Positions 30,134-41,146 of a DNA stretch of 64,000 nucleotides are shown in pieces. The notes beneath the pieces are model-generated. The model saw only the letters and a program-made list of their open reading frames with translations. It did no database searches and was not told where the DNA came from. A program made the position numbers and the translations under genes. The stretch's first letter is position 1. Each line of letters opens with the position of its first letter. The DNA lies in contig JAILWY010000002.1 of NCBI GenBank assembly GCA_022113835.1, positions 3,574,501 through 3,638,500 on the forward strand, read 5' to 3'. The stretch comes from Atopsyche davidsoni. Its lineage: Eukaryota > Arthropoda > Insecta > Trichoptera > Hydrobiosidae.

Positions 30134-30392
30134 GTTAACGCACTAAACAATGGAGCACTACTAATCTCAAAAATCACGTATGAAATGACAAATAAAACAT
30201 GCAGTTACAAGTCACAGCGCAGTACTTACGCAACTTGTATGGACAAGTTAAAATCGCAAGTCGGCACGGGTTACCGTTTATAAATCGAACTAATATTTTT
30301 TTCTAGACAATATAGGGTTATTACTAAACTTTTAAGAAGGTACGCGTAAAAAAATATTGAACTTGAATTTTAAGGGACACCCTAATATATAT

Positions 30393-33300
30393 ACTTTACT
30401 TTGGTTTTAAATTAAAATGAACTTATGCTATATTTCTTATTTACCATCATCGGCATCGTATTCGGGGCATATTACTTAAAATGAGAATCGAATGCAAACC
30501 ACTATGCAGCATAATATGTGTTACATCCTAAGATCATTTTATAATAACAACTGCCAAAACCTACAAACACATTTACCATACTTATTCAGTGCTGTCTTTA
30601 ATTCTCATAAATACACGACGGCAACAAAACCCTATAGAATTGATACTGTAACAAATGAGTAATCAATTTGATATATCGATTGTGTGTGGGTAGTTCTCAG
30701 ATTATTAATATCATTACAATTGTCTAGAATCTCCGCGATAAGTCACGTTCGTGGGAACTCCTTAGAGTAAAAAAAAAACCTTCATCAAATAAATCGTTTT
30801 TCGTTTCACTCGACGAGCATTTCCTGAGATAGTCATCTGTGATAAATTATATCATAAAAGTATACTTAATAGCATCGTATTTGAGATAATAAAAGATATC
30901 ATGCTCTATATTTTGAAATTTTTCGCTATCATTGATAAAAAAAAAATAATTCTTGGTATAAATCATTATTGAATATAAATGAGAGGTACGCTTTTTTTTC
31001 ACTGATATAACTCGTTTAATTTCCGCTGTAGTTGTCTGCAGAATTTTAATAGAATTTAGTGAACTGCAGAGAACACGCAGTGAATATAAATATTTTAATA
31101 CCTTGTATTTTAAAAAAAACATATATTTAAAGGTAAAAAGTATATTTAAATAACGAGTTGTGCTTCATTTTGTTTCTGTTTCCTTTGCAATGCGAATGAC
31201 ATTGCCAAATTTGTTTTTATTTTGAAAGAGTAAGATATTACATTTTAATATATGCAAGAGGTCGCAATTAAAACATATCAAAAACAGAAAACACATTGAT
31301 TATATTGATTCTTATAAATTTTTTCCCCGTGATCATATATTTTCTAGATATACAATAAAATTACAATTTTAATTCATGTTTCATATGGGTTTAAAATAAT
31401 CATCATAGAATGGTACTAAAATCTTCAAAACATTATGCAAATGTATGGAAAAGACATGGCAAATGTATCATACCTGAAATAGTGAATGGTGTTTAAAAAA
31501 ATATTTGAATTGTGAAAATGATTAAAAGAGGAAGCTATATGATAAATTTATTTTATTAATCTGCATTGCCAATTGACTGCAAACTGGGAATAGCAACCAT
31601 ATTGTTTTGTTAATAAATTCTGAATGAGCCTATTGCCTTTCAGTAAGAAGATATGGGATTTTTTTTTAGTATGGGGGTTCGTTCGTAGAACCTTTGACTT
31701 TCGACTCAAAGTTCCTCGGATCGATAACCGCCTTGACAGACAAATCACCAGTTAATATAATTTTGCCAAAATAGTTTACTAAACACGCCAAATTTTAATA
31801 TTTCCATACAAAGTTATTTAAAAAAAATTATAAATAATGTATATTAGGTAGTATGATATAAATAAAGAATTCAATGCGACAAAATTTATATTTTAAATTG
31901 CTTTTTTAATTAAATAAGGATAAACTTCTTTTTCAAAAACGCAATTTTATACATTAACGCATATTTTAAGTTTTTTCAATAAATTATATTTTAATTCATT
32001 TAAAAAAAACTACGAATGTATCTGATAATTTTTCTTGCACGTAAGACCACCAAAGTCGCTTTTTTTACGATTTCCTTAATATCAAAAAGTGACAGATGTG
32101 TTTTTTTTTTATAATCGATACATAAAGTAGTTAAACTCATGTATATTTTTTTAACCGAGCGACCTCGATCAAAAGCTTCATATTAGTAATTTTAACTGTT
32201 ATGTTAATGAAATATCTTTTATACAGTTTTTAGTTCGCCTTGAATTGTAAACTTCACATCAACTACGCTTTACAAGCTCTCAATAAAAAGTTACCTGCTA
32301 TTCATTGTTACAATGTCAACATGTGACAGGTAAAAAGTAAATTGCTTCACCATTGACAGCGTAATTCAAATTTCAAACTGTGGTTATTAAATTTTAATCA
32401 AACTTAAATTATTTTTATGATACTTTTGCGTAGTTTTTATGAGCCGACATAAAAAAATTCCACAAAATATTTGATGTGTATTTTTTAGTTATTTGGATTT
32501 GAGATTTAATAGAAACAGCTGTATTTTGCTATTTATTTAAGCTTCATATTTAATTTTAATCGGGTGTTTAGTTAACATTTCAAAAAAATGTTAAAATATT
32601 TTTCTACGCTTCGATTGCTTGGCCACCGTCTCGGGTTCAAGTGTAGGTTGAGTAAAAAAATATTTAGCTTTTATATCTCTGTTTAACTTACAAATTGTTA
32701 TTTTCAATAGATTTTTTATAATAATATACTATGCGATACGTGGCTTAAATTATCTTTGAATGTTTTTACTTCTTCTACTGCAGCCTCAGCCAAATCCACT
32801 AGTGATTTATGTAAACTTTGACTTAGCAAGGTAACTTTCCTGGTGGCATTCATTACTTTGAGAGGTGCGCTCATTTATTGTGTTTAAATTAAAATAAATC
32901 ATATTTGATCTAGAAGCCTAATTCCCTGAAAATAGTCTGACTAACCCCGTACCAAGAAAAATTAGAATGAATCATAATATATTACCCGCAACTACTAGAA
33001 CCTATAAACACTATAAATCATGACATGCATCTTACAACATAATAATCCTTCGATATCGATACGCTGATTATTCAATATCTATTCTAGTACCAACTCAGTG
33101 TCATTTGCTCTATATTAGACATGACCAAATCAACTCATTCTTCCGTTTCCGATTAAATGAGAAGCCATAATTAAAAGCGTTGCCAATTTAATGAGCAAAA
33201 AAACCCAGACAACGTTCGCTTTTTACCGCGGCGTAGATTTGATCAATTCGATTCGAAAATATTTTTTACACAAAGGCTGTTTTTAAAACAAGATGGCCAT

Positions 33301-33741
33301 GTCCTGATTGTCGATCCATGCGTCACTAACCACTAGAAATAAGTTCTATTCCTTACATAGCTCCAGCATTGTGTTCCGAATTTTAGAACGTGATTATTGT
33401 CGATTTCCCTTTTGGACACAATGCCACTCATAGACGTGATTCGATTTTTTTACCCCGTCGAATTTTTTCGTCTATCATTGGAAGCCCATTGAGAGTTGAT
33501 TTCAGATTGAGTGCGCATTGTTCTCGCTTTTTCGTGTTATTTTTTGTATTCAACCCCTTGAGGCCGCACCTCGGTCCCGTGTCGAATCCAAATCGATTGA
33601 AAACTACACGAGTGGTGCTGCTGGGATCATTTTTGAAAGACTTTTCTGTTAAATTGAATTCCGTTTCTGGTAAATTAATTATATAGAAGTCTGGCTCGAT
33701 ATTTCGACGTGGCGTTTTCAAGAGTTCTATTGTTAGGTAGG

Positions 33742-33744
<3 letters not shown>
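30393..33744. other. AT-rich DNA, no gene seen
   Basis: One frame of 97 codons on the minus strand (33428-33721) has mixed composition (FNRFGFDTGPRCGLKGLN) but no recognised family and a fully open opposite strand. Left unassigned. Confidence 0.5.

Positions 33745-33794
<50 letters not shown>
33745..33794. repeat. (TA)n microsatellite
   Basis: 50 bp of TA dinucleotides, not next to a SINE copy. Confidence 0.97.
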
Positions 33795-33798
<4 letters not shown>

Positions 33799-34494
33799 CA
33801 TTTTATTTTATAATAACAACATAACTTAAATCATTTTCATAAACACCGTAATCAGGCCCGTACTAGATCCACCCCATCATTATACACAAACTTATGGGAA
33901 AGTGAAAAAGTTTAAATGACTTCAATTTAATTTACCAAAAAATAGCTTTCATCCTACGTTTTTGAATGATAAATAATATTTTTTATTCATCCATAAATTT
34001 TTTTATGTAAACTGAATATTATATATTTAACTATATTTCAAGGCAACGTTTAAATTATAGTACGGCAGACTAAATTTTTTTAACTTTGATTAAAAATTAT
34101 AAAAATATTAAAGGTGAAGTTTATTTATAAATGAAGTTTTACTTTGATGTGATTTATATTTTAATTATCAACAAAACAAACGGTTATAGAGAATTTACCT
34201 GTCGTCATAAAGTGTGGAATTTGAATGAATTTTTTTCCAAATAGTTTTTAACCGAAATACAGACAGGCTTATATTTAACATGTTACGCATGATTGTAACA
34301 ATCATACATTTTGGTCTGGGTGGAAAAATAATATTGGACAATTATTTTATAACTGAAAGCTGTAATTTAAATTTTATTTTTATATTAATCTCAAAAACGA
34401 TTCAGAGTGTATTAAATTAAATAAATTTGATATTTTTTTAGAAAAAAATATAAAACTGAATGGCATAATATGGCATTTTAAAAAACAGGTATCA

Positions 34495-34800
34495 TGTTAC
34501 CGCTAAGCGTCAGCGCCAACGCCGAGGCCAGGACAGGACCGGCTGGGATGTAATCCACAAGAAGAGCGCCCCCCGTGAACCCCCTGAACCCCCCTGCACC
34601 CCCCTGCACCCTCCTGCACCCCCCTAGACCCCCCTGCACCCTCCTGCACCCCCCTGGAACCTATGTGCTGCCCCTACAATGGCCACGAGCCGGCTTTGTG
34701 CTGCAGCCTCTCCTCAGCGTTCAGCGTGCGGTTCTTTTGACTGGACCGTGACCGCGACTGAAGGGATGCGCATCGCGGAACAGATACTGCTACCCTGGGA
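34495..34800. other. GC-rich island around the C-rich minisatellite
   Basis: Flanks of the minisatellite are GC-rich non-repeat DNA (GCGTCAGCGCCAACGCCGAG, then TGGCCACGAGCCGGCTTTGT). All frames are interrupted within about 50-70 codons, so no gene is called. Origin unknown. Confidence 0.5.
34571..34660. repeat. C-rich minisatellite, nine 10-bp units
   Basis: Nine consecutive 10-mers close to CCCCTGCACC (variants CCCCTGAACC, CTCCTGCACC, CCCCTAGACC, CCCCTGGAAC). The minus strand is a run of GGTGCAGGGG units with G-runs suited to G-quadruplexes. It lies inside a GC-rich island (34495-34800) isolated in AT-rich DNA. Confidence 0.9.
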
Positions 34801-34983
34801 TGCGATACCTGAAGATGTTTCATGATATATACAGTAATGTTATATCATATCGTATCCTGCATATTTAATGCAATGAAGCATATTCTGCATAACCAATAAA
34901 GATTGAATATGATAAATCCACATCATGATCATCAGCAACTAACTTACCTGCCTCTTCCGTTTGCGGCCATCTACTTGTACAGT

Positions 34984-37157
34984 CTGACGTCATTTAGACT
35001 ATCTACACTTGGATAAACCAAAGAAAGATTGCTCTGCAGCAAACGTTCTAGGAATTCGTATGTCGTGCAAAGCAAGTAAATACTCCTACAATATTTATGA
35101 ATATACTAAAACAGGCCCCACAGACGACGACGTTAATATTTTGTCCTCGCAATAAATGCATGTATTTATCAATGAGGCATGTTGGAATAAACGGATGTAA
35201 ATTTATAAAAAGTATTTATATTTAAACGTTTTTATTTTTTGCTTTCGCTATTCACGACCCGTCTATAATTTAATCTACAAATAAAATATTAATATCTGAG
35301 TTTTATTTGTTTTTCCTTTTTTTTGTCAAATGCAAACGTAATCTTTTCATATTCTCTAAACAGTTGGTATCTGCCACAAACTATAAAAGAGTAATATAAA
35401 AATTAAAAAAAATAGCACACTACTTAATTTAACTAGCGGAATTTGAAAACATTTGATCTATTATTTTGATACATATGAAAAAAATGAATATGATGTCTGA
35501 CGCGACATGTCCTAAAAGTATAAAATATAAACTTATTAAATTGAATAAAAATTCTTTAAATGCGAGTATAAAACGGTTCAAATGAATTAATATTTTTTTT
35601 AGAATGCATACAGCTCACAAAAGAAAACAAATAAAAATGTACTTAAATAAATTATTTTATTCGTTTAACAGTTTTGGAAACACTGTTAAGAAATCTCTTG
35701 ACTGCATCCTTTGATTCGGTCCAATCAAAACAATACGTGCTTCCTTCCCAGGGGGGACAATGGGCCGGCAACGGAGGTTCCCAAACCCTTTGTTACGTTT
35801 CCAATGAGATTGAAACATTTCCGATTGTTCCAGGCCCGCCCGAATGAAGCCTTAAAGATTAAAAATCACTTATGCCCGGAGGCTCTCATGGGCGCTTATG
35901 TTTAATACATGCCCTCTGCGGAACATTGGCGTACGATTCATTTGTATAAAAATGGCGTGCACTCTAGACACACACATATATATACATATATATAAAAATA
36001 TATATATGAAATTTATGAACTAGGTTGAGCGTGTCAATTTTGCGGATATCACGTTAGTGAATATTTGAATTTTTAATTTTTAAAGAACATTTTCTTACAG
36101 TCTCATGAAGCAGTACACATGATTCGTGCTTCGTAAAAACCTAAAAAAATTATAAAGTATATTTTCTTCAATTATAATAAATCATGATTTCCGCATAAAA
36201 CATTATTTAAAAATAATATTAATTATTTTTTTGTAGCGACTGGTTGGCAAGCCCTGGCGTCTCGGCGTATTTTATCACTTAGCTTGCAGTATGCGTCGCA
36301 TGCGAATTATAAACTTTATTATTATTTAAACAACAATAACTCATATTTCTGTGCATTTACGTCAGCACTTACATTTCACATCGGATATTTCTCAAGGAAT
36401 TATTTTTTCTGCTAAATGTTATGCAAAGCAGTCATTTATTATACTTTCAACAATGTTTTATACAAATGCTATTGCATATATAATGCATGCAAAAGCAATA
36501 ATATTTTATTCATACAATCGACTAAATTAAAAAAGCAAACCACAAACGCGATGAAAGCAAAAAAATAATTATCATTTGTTATTTGAGAATAGTACGTATT
36601 GTTCAGTAATTCAGTTTTCATATAGATTTTGGCAGGAATTATAACTAGATGATTTCTTGAGTGTTATGCCGCTTATTGGTTTTTCTCGCCCAAACTTTAA
36701 ACCATTATGCATTTATTATTAAAAATTTCATAGAGTTAAAATAAAGAAATTACTAAAAATATAACAGAACAACTGATGAGTATCCGGCATGTCCATAAAC
36801 GATAAGACTGACCGTTAAATATTCATAAATTGCATATTACTATATTGCTTCGTTTTATTACTTGCTGTTGTATATGAGTGCACGCTGGTAGCTAATGCGT
36901 GATAACAATTTAAACCCCGAATGAAAGGCTTGGAATTAAGATTTATTGTTTGTGCTCACTGAAAGAACAAGATGATACACGTGTTATTTATATGCTCAAC
37001 CTCGTTCACAAAGATAATACGTAATCGTGCAAAATTATTATAAGTGCTTCACAATGTGTGCTGCAAAATAATTATCGAGCATCGATTGTTAGGGAAATTA
37101 AACCTTTTCGTTTCATGGGCGTTAGACATCAGCCTGGCATAGAAGAAGCTTCCTTAC
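34984..37157. other. AT-rich DNA with one GC-enriched island
   Basis: 35705-35925 is GC-richer and non-repetitive (AATGGGCCGGCAACGGAGG) with no splice-bounded frame. Imperfect TA runs at 35972-36008. Otherwise nothing seen. Confidence 0.55.
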
Positions 37158-37294
37158 CTGCTACTTTGCCCCAGCCCTGGCAACCAGTATTCACAGGAGA
37201 CGTGCCTTCCATTGTGCCTTTGCCCTTTGAGGGCCGGCCAGGAACGGGTCTGTTCGAGGTCTTGTTCCGCTCTGGCCGAGATTCTTTTTGTCCG
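37158..37294 (-). CDS. Candidate 137-bp internal exon
   Basis: On the minus strand the acceptor ATATTTTCAG and donor CAG|GTAAGG bound a segment reading GQKESRPERNKTSNRPVPG, RPSKGKGTMEGTSPVNTG and CQGWGKVAG. Its start phase fits the 41.1-kb exon, and its end phase fits a possible 36-bp exon at 34948-34983 (donor GGCAG|GTAAGT, weak acceptor). The opposite strand is also open for 82 codons, so a conserved non-coding element is a serious alternative. Confidence 0.3.
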
Positions 37295-40200
37295 CTGAAA
37301 ATATGAAACGTAAATTTTTGAAACAATGAACAATGGAGCTGCGCTGAATAATCGAAAATTTAAATTTATGTCTGTAAATTATTGTACGTTGTCTGCTGGA
37401 CGGATATAACAGATAATTGATCAGTTTTAAACTATTAATTTGAATGTAAAGTCATAACCATTAAATCATATTAGTTGTTTTATTTTTATTTTTTTTAACT
37501 CACGGTCACTCTGTTAACAGATTTCTTGTGTGTTGTGCCGCATTGTAATATAAATCATTCTTTTCGTGCTAATGAAAGGTCCAAGTAATTAAGGATCCAC
37601 CGAAAATGTAGTTGTAATGCTGAATAGTTTAAACAATATTGTAGACCCCAAGACGTGCTGGAGGCATAACAAGAATATTGAAGCAGTACTTATTTTTCTG
37701 CAATATTTGTTTATCTGCTAAAGAGCAATTAAAAATGCTGTTTCTTATAAATCGACGCTGCAATATCGCAACTATAATATTTTATCGTACTATGCATAGT
37801 TAATAACTATACCCACTTTTATTAAAATGGAATATGTAGTCATAGTTTAAGTAGACCCGTTTTTATTTATTTACAAAAAAGCAATGTCTATTGGAAATGA
37901 GCTCCAATGTTGAAGAAGCATACAAACCTAAATAAAAATATTTCAGATTAAGAAATTACTGCTACGGCTGCTTCATTTGTGGCACAATCTTCTTGGACAT
38001 GCTTCTATCGCCTTTCGAAGTATGAATGATCAGTTTAAGCTTCTCAGCATGATATAGTGCCAACTCATTTCCTGGATAGGTTAGGAAACTACGTCATTCA
38101 TGTGCAGTCTGAGACTCGTGTCGTTTTGATCTCGTAATCAATCATAAAATAATACATTATCAATTATGATTAATTGTTATTAAAATACCAATTATGACTC
38201 ATTTACAATACCAATGTACATAATAATTACAGTAAACAATAGGCCACACACTACAATGCAAAGATTAATTGAAAAACACTCCATTTTAATCTAAAGAGAT
38301 TTTTCAATGCCCACATAAATTTGAAAAATAAATATCATGCATTGTTTTGAATACAGTATTCCTGGCGGCTTTAAAACAATTTAAATTTTAAATGAAATAT
38401 TATGGGGCATAACCATAAACTAGTGTTTTAAAATAAATCACCCAGTATTTTGGTGTATTCAGAAATATTTACAAACCTTTATAGCGATCGCCGTGGGGGC
38501 ACGGCCTACCTATTCGTGACCCGATGGCTGTTTAAAATTGGCGGTGTAGTTTAATTAAATTTTAAGGTGAGTTGTGGGACATTCGAAATAATACACCGGC
38601 GGTGATATTGAAACCCAAAACCAGACTCTTCGCGGCCAGGTGACAAAACCGCCACTCGTAACATGATACCTCCCAAAGCCGAAGCGTATTAGGTATACGA
38701 TGTTTTATAATTAGTGATGGACAAAATCGATAATGATTAAAAATGAATAATAATACTCTTGAATACACTTAGAGCGGTGGATCCAAGTTTCAATCTATAA
38801 ACGAGATTCACTTATTTATAAAAAAATATGCAGGTAGTACGAAAAAATGTTTTTTTCAAATAGCTGCTATCGAGTTTCCTTCAAACGTTATTTAAACACC
38901 ACACGTGCCTAAAATAATGCATGCATACTTCGTTTTAACAAAGCACTATTAAGACACGTGTACACTGCTCCATGACGTGTCCGCATCGCAAAGCGTTTGT
39001 TTAGTCTACCGCATGCCGCATGCATGAAACTAATCAGGAATTTTAATATTAATAAAACCTTCTTCTATCGCCGGCGAAGTCAATATGACAAATGATCTCC
39101 AAGGGTAAGTCAATATACAAGTGATTCTAAGCGTGGTAAAAAATATTTATTATCAGGAAAAAATCAACATATTCCCGAAATCCATTGAATTCATTGTTAC
39201 TTTGGCACTAAAAACAAACCAAGCTTCTTTTGTATAGTTTAAACATTGACCACTGTAATTGCTGGGAAATTCCTTATAAGATTGTGAGATCATAGAATCG
39301 ACACGTCACGTCATGGCAAACGCCATGTTTATTTTAATAGAATGATCACAAATTTGTGAGATTTTGGGAAGAAACGTATAATTATGTGTTATGTATACAT
39401 AATATTATTGAAAACTCTGTAACAAGTTTGGAACCTCGCTGTATGTTTTTTTTTTAATTTAGACTTGGCTTCAATTGAATGACGTCATCGATAAGAATTG
39501 GAAGAACAGCAATAACGGCGTTACATGTAATGTGATTCTCATCAACATTGTCGGCATGCGATGGGTACGTTTCAGATAACAGAATACAATCTTTTGATAA
39601 TAAAATCCTATACACGTTACACGAGTGATGGATTGACAGTATACATATTGTGCCAAGAGTCTACTTGGTTCAATATAGATAATAAATGTTGAATTACTAA
39701 ATAGTGTTAAAAAAAATTCCGAATATTAAGTATAAACACAATTTACTATCATGATAACTAAACAAGTATTTTTAATTGATTTGCTAAAAAAAAATATGTA
39801 TAAGGGTGACATTTTTACACTCACATATATCTTTATTCTTCGTTTTAAAAATATACATATTGTTGTTAAACGTTCAATTCAGAACCAAGGAAAATAATAC
39901 ACGAAAGAATTTTTATCGTCGTTTCATGTGTGAATCGATTGCTTATTCATAAAGCCTGTATGGAAAAAAAGGCATATTTACATATATTTGTTAATTGGGT
40001 AAAATATTATATATATTAAGTTCATTGTCATGATGTTGTCAAGCAACAAAAAAAAACACTTGGTGAACGGAAACTTTTATGTAAATATATCTTGTTGATA
40101 TTTTAAGACTCATCGGTGAATCAGTGTAGTATCAGTGGGCGGTGTAGTTTTCAACGACATTTCGGCGAGGTCGCGTGTGACATCTTCAGGGTTATGTATG

Positions 40201-40574
40201 GGAAGCCAGGACTAAGCGATAAAAAGTTATGTCTCACGTTACTTGCGGCGAGTCGTTAGTTACACTCGAGCACTTGAGTGTGAGAAAGTTGAAAGTGTGT
40301 GAGTAAAAAAAAATATATATATATATGTATGAATTTTTTTTGAGAACACGTCTGCGTTGTTTTAAATTTGTAAAGATGTATTTAAATGGTTTATGTGTAA
40401 TCAATATCTTAATACAACATAGTTATAATTGAAAGTCACTATATTTAGATATCAGTTATATTTATTACACGGTTATCGGAAAAAAAAACCTTGTAAACCG
40501 AATATTATGTAAAATTTATTGATTATCGTGAATTAATTAATATTCACAATATTCAATACCTTATAATTCAATAG
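37295..40574. other. AT-rich DNA, no gene seen
   Basis: A minor GC-richer patch at 38480-38700 and the Penelope-like motif at 40154-40190. No coding signal. Confidence 0.55.
40154..40190 (-). repeat. CATCTTCAGG / GACATTTCGGC motif, possible Penelope-like end
   Basis: CGACATTTCGGCGAGG followed by CATCTTCAGG resembles, from memory, the GACGTTTCG...CATCTTCAG signature that recurs at ends of Penelope-like retroelements. Read on the minus strand it is CCTGAAGATGTC ... GCCGAAATGTCG. No reverse transcriptase is present nearby, so it is at most a terminal scrap. Confidence 0.3.
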
Positions 40575-40668
40575 CAAAAGTAATGAAATCCATGTACGCT
40601 TCTACCAAAGTACTCCCCACAACCTTCTTCAGGATCAGGGAATAGCCACATACCCCATTGTAAGTATA
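40575..40668. repeat. Single-arm copy of the 53-kb fold-back family
   Basis: On the minus strand GGTATGTGGCTATTCCCTGA followed by AGGTTGTGGGG and GGTAGAAGCGTACATG match the right arm at 53.4 kb with small gaps. It lies directly against the hAT MITE at 40677, which inserted next to it. Confidence 0.6.
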
Positions 40669-40676
40669 TTTTAGAC

Positions 40677-40925
40677 CATAGGTGGCCAACCCATGGCCAA
40701 CCATGCCCGCGGGCCATATTATTTATATATTTATTTTTGGCCCGCGAAGCATATGCAAACATTTTTTTTTATTGTATATAAAACCACCAATAGAATATTC
40801 CATTGAGCGTAGTTCGTATAATATCATATATATATGGAAGTAACCCAGTCTCATCTCAATCTATCTCACAGTCAATCTCATTTCATTGATTTGTCCCGGC
40901 AGCTGAAAAAGGCTGGCCACCCATG
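40677..40925. mobile_element. Second hAT-type MITE with 8-bp target duplication
   Basis: A 249-bp element starting CATAGGTGGCCAACCC and ending GGCTGGCCACCCATG (complement CATGGGTGGCCAGCC). The flanks TTTTAGAC at 40669-40676 and 40926-40933 are identical 8-bp target duplications. No coding sequence. Its termini differ from those of the MITE near 26 kb, so it is a different family. Confidence 0.88.
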
Positions 40926-41090
40926 TTTTAGACGCTTTTAAATTTCTGAAAATGATGATGTATAATATTTTTTATCTCCTCGATACCCAGTTCCCCCCTT
41001 TCAGATGAATCCGAGGCCCTGAAAGATTGCGTATAACCACCATAATCAGTCAAACTCGGACGTGGCCCCGTTCACGTCAGCCGCACTTAC

Positions 41091-41146
41091 CCGCAGGTAA
41101 GCTCCTCCTCGAGAGCCTCCCGGGGCTCTGCATCGCGTGACGGTCG
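41091..41146 (-). CDS. Candidate 56-bp internal exon
   Basis: On the minus strand a strong acceptor (CTTTTTTTCAG) and strong donor (GG|GTAAGT) bound a segment open in phase 0 reading RPSRDAEPREALEEELTC. It ends in phase 2, which is what the candidate exon at 37158-37294 needs. Family not recognised. The plus strand also has CAG|GTAAGC here, so strand choice is uncertain. Confidence 0.3.

Larger units (their letters stand above)
27501..30384 (-). mobile_element. Complete but decayed DNA transposon with spliced transposase (hAT-like type)
   Basis: A 2,884-bp element bounded by perfect 14-bp terminal inverted repeats, TAGGGTGTCCCTTA at 27501-27514 and its complement at 30371-30384. Both flanks are ATATATAT (27493-27500 and 30385-30392), which fits an 8-bp target duplication, although the target is itself a TA repeat and so is weak proof. 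The minus strand carries an interrupted transposase reading frame with an intron. An 8-bp duplication and a CxxH-type motif after the second catalytic Asp fit hAT, but P, Kolobok and Dada families share parts of this pattern, so the superfamily is left open. Confidence 0.85.
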
